The notes beneath the pieces were generated by a model. It did not search any database, had not been told where the DNA came from, and saw only the letters and a program-made list of their open reading frames with translations. Source: Unio delphinus (Eukaryota; Mollusca; Bivalvia; Unionida; Unionidae). From it: 64,000 nucleotides of DNA. The stretch covers positions 2,820,001 to 2,884,000 of the forward strand of contig JAQISU010000094.1 in assembly GCA_029339505.1 (NCBI GenBank), written 5' to 3'. A program made the position numbers and the translations under genes. Of the stretch, positions 22,501-31,189 are shown in pieces (within the stretch, counting starts at the first letter, position 1; each line of letters opens with the position of its first letter).

Positions 22501-22758
22501 TTATGATTTTATCCTTGATACTGACTTTGTCAGCGTCAAGAATACTGACTTTGTCAGCGTCAAGAATACTGACTTTGTCAGCGTCAGGTCATAATTTCTG
22601 ATTGATTGTCCATTTTTTATTCTTTTATCATAATAACGCTTCAATTCCTTGTATCGCTTACCACCGCAATTTAGACACAACTGAGATTTTCCCCTGACCC
22701 CAACTCCACATAGAATACAAGGTACCGGACCAAGGCTTCCACGACGATAGCTTTGCAT
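22501..22758 (-). CDS. Zinc-ribbon ORF with a 24-bp triplicated tail
   Basis: 85 aa. Two CxxC pairs (CILCGVGV..SQLCLNCGGK) suggest a zinc ribbon. From about residue 58 the frame runs through three copies of a 24-bp direct repeat (22511-22588 region; LTLTKSVF each) and stops soon after. A different frame through the same repeat stays open and continues about 30 codons further (to about 22446), so the repeat may have shifted the original reading frame. Product unknown. Confidence 0.5.
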   Translation of the reverse strand: MQSYRRGSLGPVPCILCGVGVRGKSQLCLNCGGKRYKELKRYYDKRIKNGQSIRNYDLTLTKSVFLTLTKSVFLTLTKSVSRIKS

Positions 22759-22837
22759 ATGATACCCACAAAACTCATTTCTGCATGATTTGTTCTACGG
22801 GGTTACTGATCCAATCATAAGCCACTTGCAGTGATTC

Positions 22838-22848
22838 ATTATATAAAA
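22838..22848 (+). promoter_or_regulatory. TATA box of the polymerase block
   Basis: TATATAAAAAT lies about 40 bp ahead of the ATG at 22882, in the gap between divergent minus- and plus-strand blocks. Confidence 0.5.
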
Positions 22849-22881
22849 ATCTTTCATTTAAATGCTTGTTTTAATTATAGC

Positions 22882-24144
22882 ATGAGGAAATTAAGGAGAA
22901 CGCCTTCGAAAAATGCTGATAAGGAGTTTAAGAGATTATTAAAAATCAATCCTAGATTTAATCTCGATAGACCCAAAAAACGTCCAATAGACGGAAACAT
23001 GAAAGAGTTTAAGAGATTATTAAAAATTAGTCCTAGATTTAATCTCGATAGACCCAAAAAACGTAACAAACGTCCAAGAGACGGAAACATGAAAGAGTTT
23101 AAGAGATTATTAAAAATCAATCCTAGATTTAATCTCGATAAACCCAAAAAACGTAACAAACGTCCAATAGACGGAAACATGAAAGAGTTTAAGAGATTAT
23201 TAAAAATTAGTCCTAGATTTAATCTCGATAGACCCAAAAAACGTAACAAAATCAATCCTAGATTTAATTTCGATAGACCCAAAAAACGTAACAAAATCAA
23301 TCCTAGATTTAATCTCGATAAACCCAAAAAACGTCCAATAGACGGAAAAATGAAAGAGTTTAAGAGATTATTAAAAATTAGTCCTAGATTTAATCTCGAT
23401 AAACCAAAAAAAACGTCCAAGAGATTACCCTGGAAAGATGCTCAATTCAATCTCGATATAGTTTCTAATACACCAAAGAATACAATTCTTGATAAAGCCA
23501 TGATTAGTAAAATCAGAGACTGTTTTAATGAATTCAAGCGTGATGGAGCATCTTATTGTTGGTCAACATTTCGAATTGATGGTGTTGTTGACGCTACCAT
23601 GAATGATGAAAAAGCAGCAGTGATAATTTCACGTGTTGGGGAAAAAAGACATTTTTTCCGAATCAAATTCATTATCGAAGTCGATGGCAAATGGATTATT
23701 AAGGATAAATTTGAACCAATCCTCAAGAATAAAAAAGCTGTCATTGTGAGTAGAGATTCCAAACCAGGGATTCTAACCGGCATTGACAAACCATACTACG
23801 AAAGATCTTATCCCGTAACAGCAATGGTTTATGGGATATATCCGTTAAATGATAAACCCGATATCACAAAACTAGCTCCTATGAAATATTCGTCAGGGCT
23901 TAATTGTGTAGCAGAACGAATAATAGAACACTTCACAAATGCATCCCGAGGAAATAAACTAACTGATCTGCAACGTAGGAAAATAACCGAGTGGGAACTG
24001 ACTGTGAAACAGCATGGTGCAAAGATTTCTGATATAGCTAAATTAGAAACATCATTAAAATTCCCAATATCAGTAACAACAATAACCGGAGAAGTATTAT
24101 ACGAACCGAAATATCAATCGCGAGGAGCCCCAATAGATTATTGA
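22882..24144 (+). CDS. N-terminal part of the polymerase polyprotein: basic repeats plus conserved leader
   Basis: 420 aa from ATG at 22882 (preferred over 22831 because the TATA box is at 22838). Residues about 12-185 are tandem repeats of ~30 aa with FKRLLKISPRFNLDRPKKR, five full and two short copies, almost identical at DNA level. Residues ~190-420 are a non-repetitive domain with YSSGLNCVAERIIEHF and a C-terminal segment ending GAPIDY. The next frame (24200) is open from about 24137 and carries the polymerase motifs, so the two are probably one gene separated by a one-base shift at about 24142. The leader domain lies where an exonuclease or primer-binding domain is expected, but I see no exonuclease motifs. 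The repeats are nucleic-acid-binding in character. Confidence 0.7.
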   Translation: MRKLRRTPSKNADKEFKRLLKINPRFNLDRPKKRPIDGNMKEFKRLLKISPRFNLDRPKKRNKRPRDGNMKEFKRLLKINPRFNLDKPKKRNKRPIDGNMKEFKRLLKISPRFNLDRPKKRNKINPRFNFDRPKKRNKINPRFNLDKPKKRPIDGKMKEFKRLLKISPRFNLDKPKKTSKRLPWKDAQFNLDIVSNTPKNTILDKAMISKIRDCFNEFKRDGASYCWSTFRIDGVVDATMNDEKAAVIISRVGEKRHFFRIKFIIEVDGKWIIKDKFEPILKNKKAVIVSRDSKPGILTGIDKPYYERSYPVTAMVYGIYPLNDKPDITKLAPMKYSSGLNCVAERIIEHFTNASRGNKLTDLQRRKITEWELTVKQHGAKISDIAKLETSLKFPISVTTITGEVLYEPKYQSRGAPIDY

Positions 24145-24199
24145 TCATAACAAACACGCGTGGACACCTGCGGTAACAATATTTCCACGAGAACGAACC

Positions 24200-26650
24200 G
24201 TGAAATATATCCCTAAGGAGTTCGTCGGGGATGTTTTCTATGAAGAGAGATTATTTGATGCTATTCATGCGTTGTGTAAAGATGATCCTGTGTCAGTGTG
24301 GTTACTTAGAAGTGATGAAGAATTCGATCAATTTGTAAAACCAAATGGTGAATTATATCGCATTGAAGAATTAGATAACAGAATGAGAAAAATCGCTAGT
24401 GATTTTTCACCGGAGAATTCCCATGAAAAACTACTCACGGATAGTTTTACTATTCCATCAGTGGTAGCTCACTTCGCAAGAGAAAAAAACTCATGGCGTC
24501 CAACACGAAGTGATTTTTTCGAGGATGTTAAATTGAGTTGCGTCGAATTTGGTCATGGAGGACTGTGGAATACGAAATACTCACGTAATGGTATGATTTC
24601 AATTGATATATCCGCGTGTTATCCCGGAAGTTTTCTCGGATATGGGGAATGTGCTGAGTACTTCAAACGATTTGGACACCCCACGCATGAAATGACTCGT
24701 GTTGCGATTAATGGACCATTGCCTGATTTTGATTTAACCGGATTCGCTCGTGTGATATCATTCGAATTAGCTACAGGGTTACATCCGTGTAGTTATGTTT
24801 GGCTCGGTAGACACCTATCTGAAAAACACTGGATGCCAATAGTGCTATTGAGATATATGATTGATTGTGGTATGCTAATATCGTTGATTGTTTCCGAGGC
24901 TATTATATGCTATCGAGCTCAGAAAGAAGTTTGGCTACCACAACCCGATCTAGATAGAATAATCAACGAACTACGAAAACAGTTTCCAGATTTCAGTGAA
25001 GAAGAAATCATAAATTGGTCTAAGAAGTTATTTGAAATTAAAAAAGAACAAGCAAAAGATCTCGGAAGAAGAATAATCGGTAAATTTACCCAGGGTGGAC
25101 GATACGATAACGCAAAATATTCTTCGCGGTTGATCATAGATGTCACTGAATACGATTTTATTGTAGCGGATTTAATGAAACAGGGAAAACTTGTATCCCG
25201 TAAGGATGCTTTTCTATCCAATGGTGAGAAATTAGGTACGGTTGTTACCTACTGTGATGGATATAATTCCCAGTACACACATTTGAGAAGTTCAATGTTA
25301 GCCTATGCTTCTATTAATCTATTTTCGATGATAAATAGATTTCCTAATACCGCGGTTAGAGTGGCCACTGATTCGATGTATATACACAATAAGTACAAAT
25401 CAGCTGTAGCGGCATTCACAGATCCCGAAGAAAATTGGGGGCATTGGCGATTTAAAAAAGAGATGCTACGTGAGTATTGTGAATCCGCAGACGTTGCCAT
25501 GGATGATAAATATCTTTGTTGTAACCGTATTGAAATTCAATCAGAACTTTCTAATGCACCACCGGTATCTGATCCAGTATGTAGATATAAGACAGTTTAT
25601 TTAAACGGTTGTGGTGGGTCAGGAAAGACAACTCGTGCAATTGAATTATTTCGTCGTGGAAACGCTAGCGTTTCTAACATGATTGTGCTAACACCGACTC
25701 ACAGACTCGCCAGAGAGATGATACAACGAGGGGTAAATGCTTGCACTTATCACAGTTTTTTTCGATGGAAAGGTGACAAATGGACTCCTGATCGAATGGG
25801 TGAGAAATTCATTCCTGAAATCATAATCTGGGATGAAATATGCACAGTGTCATTAGATGTATTAAAAACATTTCTTGAGTGGTTGTTAAACAAAAACACA
25901 AAAGTCGTCATGTGCGGGGATCACGGCCAACCACCACCATTTGTCGGTGCATCTCCACATGAATGGCTAAAGGGTTTTGTAGACTACTATGAAGAAATCA
26001 CCACTGATTATAGATCACTTGATGAACGATTACGCGAGTTCAAAGCGCTAATTAGATTACAACCGGATAGAATCCAATGCGAAATAGCGCGTGAAGTGAT
26101 TTCAGAAACCCCAATGAATGATTTCTGGGAAGCGTGGAGACCAAACGATTTGATCATTGCAAGTAGAAAAATAGTCAGGGATACACTTCAGATGAAGTTA
26201 TTTGAATTGCATAAAGAAAAATTTGCAACGCTTCCAGTACCCCTTTGTTATAGGCCATCGGATACACGAAAACAGAATATTGAAGTTGATATTCCAGGAC
26301 AGAGTGAAAAACAAATTCTCGTATTAAATGATATTGTGCTGGTTGATATCAATGTCGTTGAAGATGCATTGCGTGCTAATAAATCCCCGTGGACGCTAGG
26401 ATACGCAGCAACAATACACTCTTCACAGGGATTGACTATATCGAATACAATTGTTTGGATGGTGGATAATCACATCGAATGGTCAAATTTAGTCTATCTC
26501 GCAGTATCCAGAGTACGAAACATAAATCAACTTCGAAGAGTTGTTTTCGATGATAATGACACAACAATAAGTGATATTGATGTTAGCATCATTAATAAAA
26601 AACTCTCCGGTTACAAACAACAGGACAAACAAAAAACAACGAGAATTTGA
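24200..26650 (+). CDS. Diverged family-B DNA polymerase fused to SF1 helicase
   Basis: 816-aa frame (first codon GTG; open without ATG to about 24137). The polymerase half shows motif A (SIDISACYPGSF, about 134-145), a motif B-like helix (KDLGRRIIGKFTQGG, ~286-300) and motif C (RVATDSMYIH, ~386-395, where canonical PolB has YxDTDS). The C-terminal half is an SF1 helicase: Walker A GCGGSGKTT (~470), WDEIC (~544), GDHGQPPPF (~573), TIHSSQG (~738) and LAVSRVRN (~767), resembling Pif1/RecD-type enzymes. No 3'-5' exonuclease motifs were seen. Fusion of polymerase and helicase on one chain is unlike the PolB of Element 2 and defines this lineage. It probably replicates the element. Shifts at both ends split it from its flanking domains. 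Confidence 0.82.
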   Translation: MKYIPKEFVGDVFYEERLFDAIHALCKDDPVSVWLLRSDEEFDQFVKPNGELYRIEELDNRMRKIASDFSPENSHEKLLTDSFTIPSVVAHFAREKNSWRPTRSDFFEDVKLSCVEFGHGGLWNTKYSRNGMISIDISACYPGSFLGYGECAEYFKRFGHPTHEMTRVAINGPLPDFDLTGFARVISFELATGLHPCSYVWLGRHLSEKHWMPIVLLRYMIDCGMLISLIVSEAIICYRAQKEVWLPQPDLDRIINELRKQFPDFSEEEIINWSKKLFEIKKEQAKDLGRRIIGKFTQGGRYDNAKYSSRLIIDVTEYDFIVADLMKQGKLVSRKDAFLSNGEKLGTVVTYCDGYNSQYTHLRSSMLAYASINLFSMINRFPNTAVRVATDSMYIHNKYKSAVAAFTDPEENWGHWRFKKEMLREYCESADVAMDDKYLCCNRIEIQSELSNAPPVSDPVCRYKTVYLNGCGGSGKTTRAIELFRRGNASVSNMIVLTPTHRLAREMIQRGVNACTYHSFFRWKGDKWTPDRMGEKFIPEIIIWDEICTVSLDVLKTFLEWLLNKNTKVVMCGDHGQPPPFVGASPHEWLKGFVDYYEEITTDYRSLDERLREFKALIRLQPDRIQCEIAREVISETPMNDFWEAWRPNDLIIASRKIVRDTLQMKLFELHKEKFATLPVPLCYRPSDTRKQNIEVDIPGQSEKQILVLNDIVLVDINVVEDALRANKSPWTLGYAATIHSSQGLTISNTIVWMVDNHIEWSNLVYLAVSRVRNINQLRRVVFDDNDTTISDIDVSIINKKLSGYKQQDKQKTTRI

Positions 26651-26852
26651 TATTGATGCTGAATTAATAATCACTTTGAGGAAACAACAGAATAATCACT
26701 GCGCGAGTTGCAATTGTATAATGCGTTGGCAGTATTCGGATAAAGATCCTCGCCAATTCACCGTAGACAGAAAAAATAACAATCTCGGTCATGTCAGAAA
26801 TAATGTGATGTTGACTTGTCTTGAGTGCAATAGACGCAACGGTGCTAGTTAA
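26571..26852 (+). CDS. HNH-like zinc domain, C-terminal piece of the polymerase-helicase chain
   Basis: 93-aa frame overlapping the end of the helicase frame. It holds CASCNCIMRW, FTVDRKNNNLGHVRNNVMLT and CLECNRRNGA: two CxxC pairs around a D-R-x-N-N centre, the pattern of HNH/treble-clef nucleases. The switch point from the helicase frame is an A-rich run at about 26628-26640, where a single base changes frame. This makes it most likely the C-terminal domain of the same protein rather than a separate gene. Nuclease activity is not assured because the usual catalytic histidine is replaced. Confidence 0.6.
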   Translation: MILMLASLIKNSPVTNNRTNKKQREFDIDAELIITLRKQQNNHCASCNCIMRWQYSDKDPRQFTVDRKNNNLGHVRNNVMLTCLECNRRNGAS

Positions 26853-27789
26853 GACCATGCGGTGGCAATTGAGTATCCTCGGGAATCACTTGTAGTTGTT
26901 GTCGAGTAAAACCCCGCTGAGGGGCAGTTGAATCCAGTTTATAGACTGGAGGTCTACCAGTTGATCGTGTTATACTAGATATCTTATGCGTAGTGACGCT
27001 CCAAATAGGATCAGTAGCCCTTTTTCTACCCCCTTCAAGCTCTCCTGGTTCGTATAAGTACCTCACAATGACACTACTACCAAGAATTGGTTCTTTGAAA
27101 TCTTTTTGTGTTTGTACGGGTATTGACTTCTTTTTAATCGCGTTGATAGGTTTCATGTTGATTGTTCTAGTAATCTCGTTATTCAGTGCAGTAATCACAG
27201 ATGGTAATCTTTTAACCCATTCACGGGATCGCTTTTCTTGAATGAATTCTTTTGCGTATTGATATCCAAATAACCGCTCAGCAATCGTCCGATTAAATCG
27301 TTCTACAATGGCCTGATCGCGATGTAGCGCAGTATGCCCTCGTCGTATGGTGACATTATGATGTTTCATTGTAGATAACACTGCACCCTGAAATTCCTTG
27401 CCAGGATCAACCTGCAATAGATTTGGCCAGTGCAGAGGACCTCGTCGATAAATCCTTTCAAATGCAGAAGCGACTTCAGTGGCTGATTTTGTTTTTAACG
27501 GTTCTGCTTCTTTGTATCGACTTGCAATATCAACTACGGTTAACGCATATTTGTAACCACGATCATGTGGCAGAAATAATATATCAGCCTGATGAACTTC
27601 ATTAGGAGCGGTCACATCAAAATGCGAGAATTGAATTTGTTTAGGCGGTGGTAGATAAATTTGCCATAGTGCCTGTTTGGATAACCAATTAGCCGCAGTG
27701 GTTTTTTTCACTTTTGCAGCACTAGCGAGTTTATGGACTGCTGATTTACCCCTCCAGTATCCTCTTGGGGAATAATAAATTGATTCCAT
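26845..27789 (-). CDS. INT: Retroviral-type (DD35E) integrase
   Basis: 314 aa from the ATG at 27789; the longer frame starts at GTG and would overlap the PLA2 gene. The catalytic triad is D69 (VHQADILFLP), D128 (LLQVDPGKEFQ) and E163 (DQAIVERFNRT), with DD35E spacing. A helical N-terminal region precedes it, and a C-terminal SH3-like region (GSSVIVRYLYEPGELEGGRK) follows. No chromodomain is seen, unlike the Element 2 enzyme. It inserts the element and makes the short target duplication. The frame is intact. Confidence 0.92.
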   Translation of the reverse strand: MESIYYSPRGYWRGKSAVHKLASAAKVKKTTAANWLSKQALWQIYLPPPKQIQFSHFDVTAPNEVHQADILFLPHDRGYKYALTVVDIASRYKEAEPLKTKSATEVASAFERIYRRGPLHWPNLLQVDPGKEFQGAVLSTMKHHNVTIRRGHTALHRDQAIVERFNRTIAERLFGYQYAKEFIQEKRSREWVKRLPSVITALNNEITRTINMKPINAIKKKSIPVQTQKDFKEPILGSSVIVRYLYEPGELEGGRKRATDPIWSVTTHKISSITRSTGRPPVYKLDSTAPQRGFTRQQLQVIPEDTQLPPHGLN

Positions 27790-27793
27790 ATTA

Positions 27794-28312
27794 TTAATTA
27801 CCAGCACCTAACATCAATTTACTTTTCATAGCCGATTTTATCAAAAATGAAGACAATTTTTCTTTAAAAGATTTATCAGGAATAGCATTTAACGCATGAA
27901 TTAATTTCACATCTGCTAGATGCCTGTTTTGCAGATTGCTGCTTTTATAAGCAGCATCATGAAGGTGACAGGCCTTATCAATGGCGTTTATTGGTTCTTC
28001 ACCGGGGTTGGGTTGATTTTGATTATTGAGTCTGATATCAAGTCTGGTTCCTGGTCCACAGTAGCTATATCCTGGGAGGTGCTTTTCTCCGGGGTACTTT
28101 GCCCATGGGGTTCCAGGGAGCTTTGCCAATTTGGCTGCGATATCACCTCCTCGTTTTTTTTTAAAATCAGATCTCATAGACACAAATCTAAATTTCTTTG
28201 TACCACATTGCACGCATTTACCAGAAAGCGCTGATCGGTTATTTTTAGTTGTAATCGTCGTCAAGTCATCTGTGCCAGTACGCGTTTTACACTTCACACA
28301 ATATAGATCCAT
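27794..28312 (-). CDS. Zinc-ribbon / phospholipase A2 protein (parvovirus VP1-like PLA2)
   Basis: 172 aa. The N-terminus is a zinc ribbon (C5-x2-C8 and C33-x2-C36: MDLYCVKCKT, SGKCVQCGTK). A basic linker leads to LPGTPWAKYPG, then the PLA2 core: calcium loop GYSYCGPGT (82-89) and catalytic ACHLHDAAY (H118-D119). This is the minimal PLA2 of parvovirus VP1u and of several Polintons and adintoviruses, where it breaches the endosomal membrane on entry. The stop lies 4 nt from the integrase ATG. Its start codon is only 5 nt from the divergent ATPase start. Confidence 0.88.
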   Translation of the reverse strand: MDLYCVKCKTRTGTDDLTTITTKNNRSALSGKCVQCGTKKFRFVSMRSDFKKKRGGDIAAKLAKLPGTPWAKYPGEKHLPGYSYCGPGTRLDIRLNNQNQPNPGEEPINAIDKACHLHDAAYKSSNLQNRHLADVKLIHALNAIPDKSFKEKLSSFLIKSAMKSKLMLGAGN

Positions 28313-28317
28313 ACTTT

Positions 28318-28989
28318 ATGTATAGAAATATGGATATAATTGATTTTTCAGCGACTAAAACAAGAGAACCAATTAAGCATCATGCAGCGCTACCAAACTC
28401 TATCCGGATGATTATAATCGGGCCATCTGGATCCGGTAAAACGCAATTGCTGCTCAATTTAATAATGAGATGGATGAAGTGGGATAAGTTGTATTTAATT
28501 GCCCCTAGCGTAGATGATCAACGATGTTATGAAGTGCTAAAAGATTTTAACGAGAATGCATCAGAAATTAAAGGTGAGAACGCCATTGATTTTATAACCG
28601 ATATCGATGAAGCACCGAGTATTGATGATATTGATGGAGATATTAACAATTTAGTCGTATACGACGATATAATGTTGGATAAACAAAAAAATCCTGCTAG
28701 AATATTTTCCCGTGGGCGTCACAAAAACACTGACGTGATATATGTCACTCAACGCTACACTCAGGTTCCAAAAGTGATCAGAGATAACTGCAATTTATTG
28801 TCTGTATTCAACGGAGTTGATACTCATACTCTTAGAAATATTTGGCAGACATGGTGTTCTGATATGGACTTCAATCAATTTCGAGATTTCTTTAGTCATG
28901 CTCAGTCGACTCCGCACGGATTCGCAACAATAAATCTACATGATCCTCGGACACGATATCGTATCGGACTTGATCAAATACTCGGTTAA
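28318..28989 (+). CDS. FtsK/HerA-type genome-packaging ATPase
   Basis: 223 aa. Walker A GPSGSGKT (35-42), Walker B NLVVYDDIM (~112-120), then an Arg-rich sensor-like segment (IFSRGRHKNTDVIYVTQR). This is the A32/FtsK-like ATPase that pumps DNA into the capsid in Polinton-class viruses. The first ATG is at 28318; a second (MDIIDFSATK) at 28330 leaves more room for the divergent PLA2 promoter. The 3' end lies in the right TIR, mirroring the penton gene at the other end. Intact. Confidence 0.92.
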   Translation: MYRNMDIIDFSATKTREPIKHHAALPNSIRMIIIGPSGSGKTQLLLNLIMRWMKWDKLYLIAPSVDDQRCYEVLKDFNENASEIKGENAIDFITDIDEAPSIDDIDGDINNLVVYDDIMLDKQKNPARIFSRGRHKNTDVIYVTQRYTQVPKVIRDNCNLLSVFNGVDTHTLRNIWQTWCSDMDFNQFRDFFSHAQSTPHGFATINLHDPRTRYRIGLDQILG

Positions 28990-29247
28990 AATCGTAAAAG
29001 AATTATTAACCCAGAACTGAAAACTTTAGCAGCAGAGAGGGTGGATGACCACATCGTTGCGAGCAAAATTGATTAAAAAATCTCCGTTTTTGCAAAAATG
29101 GAGACTTTTTTTTTGGTTAAATGAGATTTGTTGGAAACCTGATATTTTGTTCGAAAACGTTATCTATAGGCCATATTTTGTTCGAAAACATGATCTGGAA
29201 GCCTTATTTTTGCTTGAAAACGTGGTCTGTTCACCCTCTCTGCTGCT
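28966..29247 (-). repeat. Element 1 right terminal inverted repeat
   Basis: Inverted match to 13807-14096, starting inside the last codons of the ATPase gene and ending with CTGCTGCT. An inverted copy of the terminal 16 bases is at 29028-29043, as in the left TIR. Confidence 0.93.
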
Positions 29248-29252
29248 AAACA

Positions 29253-29696
29253 GGTCATGAAAAACGTACAGCGTGGACGAATTTTATTGAACACTCAATT
29301 CTTATGATGAACTTAGGTATCAGCCATAAAACGGCTAGATTTGTTTAATTCTATATGCCATTTATTTGAAATTCGGTTAAAGTAAATTCTGAAACCACGA
29401 GTATTCAAAAAGGAAGGAAATTTCACTGTGTATGGTTTTTTTTCTTTTTCTTTTGTGATTAAATTGTTTATTTATTTTTACGGGGGCTCGTAGTTTCTTT
29501 GTTCAATATATTATCTCAGTTTACCATATACATTCTATACTCCAACCGGGTGATTACACCGTGGGCGGTCATCTCCTAGATAGCGAGTATTAGAGGGAAG
29601 TGGTTTAGAGTATTGCTCTTTAAAGTTGTGCAAATCCTCTGACAAGTGGGCTTGTGCAATATTGTACGAATAACGCTCGAGACCCGAGACCCCTGT
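29253..29696. other. Host spacer with a dispersed repeat fragment
   Basis: No gene. The stretch about 29490-29600 (GGGGCTCGTAGTTTCTTTGT, GGCGGTCATCTCCTAGATA) is found inverted at about 61290-61420, so it is part of a dispersed repeat family. Confidence 0.55.
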
Positions 29697-30750
29697 CACA
29701 CCATGATTTTAATTTTTATGAATCAAATTTTCATTGCACATTGTATAGATACACTGATACATTATCCTATCATAATGACTTAATACCTTTCAATGGTTTT
29801 AATTTGTATGAATCAAATTTTCAATGTACATTGTATAGACACATTAATACATTTTCCTATCATAATTACTTAATAACTTTACATTGAATTTAATTTGTAT
29901 GAATCAAATTTTCATTGGACGTTGTATAGATACACTGATATATTTTCCTATCATAATGAATTAATAACTTTACACTGAATTTAATTTGTATGAAACAAAT
30001 TTTCATTCTACATTGTATCAATTCACTGATACGTTTTTGTATCATCATGACATAATAACTTTATAATGTTTTTAATTTGTATGAATCAAATATACATTGA
30101 GCATTCTATCAATGCACTGTTACATTTTCTTATCATAATGACTTAATAACTTTTAATGGTTTTAAGTTGTATGAATCAAATTTATATTGTACATTGAATC
30201 AATACACTAATACATTTTCCAATCATAATGACCTAATAACTTTACAAAAATTTTAATTTGTATGAATGAAATGTTCATTGTACATTCTATCAATACACTG
30301 ATACATTTTCCTATCATAATGACTTAATAACTTTTAATGGTTTTAATTTGTATGAATCAAATTTTCATTGTACATTTTATGGACACACTAATACATTTTC
30401 CTCTCATAATCACTTGATAGCTTTACAATCAGGCCCGCACCTAGGGGGGGGGGGGGGGGGACAACCATGGCACTTGTCAGGGGCCCGAGCTAGATAGGGG
30501 CCCGCCCTTTTTCGAGTTTTTTTTTTTCTTTCTCGAAAGGTCCTTAATTATCAGCTGCCTGGGGCCCAGAATTTCCTAGGTGAGGGCCTGTAATACAATG
30601 ATGTTAATTTGCATGAATCAAATTTTATTGTACATTCTATCAATACACTGATACATTTTCCTATCATAATGATTTATAACTTTATAATGATTTTAATTTG
30701 TATGAATCAAAATTTTATATTAAATCAAGGCATTGATGCACCTTCTTGAC
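29697..30750. repeat. Satellite array, right block (same family as 6664-12590)
   Basis: The ~90-bp monomer phrases (CACTGATACATTTTCCTATC, TTTTAATTTGTATGAATC) resume here, interrupted by a 161-bp inverted-repeat element. Monomers are more diverged than in the higher-order array on the left. Confidence 0.9.
30430..30590. mobile_element. MITE-like insertion in a satellite monomer
   Basis: The ends CAGGCCCGCACCTAGG and CCTAGGTGAGGGCCTG are near-perfect inverted repeats of 16 bp, and the interior is GC-rich with a poly-G run. TACAAT flanks both sides (30424-30429 and about 30594-30599), consistent with a target duplication inside a satellite unit. CAGGG/CAGGC ends suggest a hAT-type non-autonomous element; class not proven. 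Confidence 0.6.
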
Positions 30751-31031
30751 ATTTAAAACACTAGAAATTTATTTTTTGTACAAGTATGGTACAAACGTAG
30801 TAACGTTATTAATTCTCGTCGTAAAGAAACTACCGGTATAACGTAATTACAATTACAAAAGACCTCAAATTGGTTATTTACAAACTTATTCTAAAGAAAC
30901 GATGTATTCACCAAAAGATATAAATAAAGATGATACGAAAGCGTTCATAGGAATAAAACATATATATTTTTGATCTTCTGTGACATTAACTAATTTTTGA
31001 ATGTATTATCCAACACATGGACAGAATTTTT

Positions 31032-31035
<4 letters not shown>

Positions 31036-31096
<61 letters not shown>
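31036..31096. repeat. (AT)n microsatellite
   Basis: About 30 AT units. Confidence 0.97.
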
Positions 31097-31099
<3 letters not shown>

Positions 31100-31189
31100 T
31101 TTTATTCAAAATAAAGACTTCAATAGTCATCTAATGAATGCAGAGATACGTTTGAAGAAAACTACAATCACAATTACAACTTGTCTTTA

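Larger units (their letters stand above)
13807..29247. mobile_element. Element 1: Polinton-like integrated DNA virus, complete with both TIRs
   Basis: A 15.4-kb unit bounded by inverted repeats whose outermost bases are AGCAGCAGAGAGGG on the left and the complement on the right. The flanks carry AAACA at 13802-13806 and 29248-29252, a 5-bp target duplication (Polintons usually give 6 bp; the sixth base differs). It encodes double-jelly-roll capsid, penton-like protein, adenain-like protease, packaging ATPase, DDE integrase, family-B polymerase fused to helicase, and PLA2. That is the Polinton/PLV core gene set. The polymerase block and the penton gene carry frameshifts, so this copy looks defective unless those are assembly errors. 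Confidence 0.93.

Noticed and set aside
22875..23420. 181-aa minus-strand leucine-rich ORF
   Set aside because: Antisense shadow of the basic repeats at the front of the polymerase gene.
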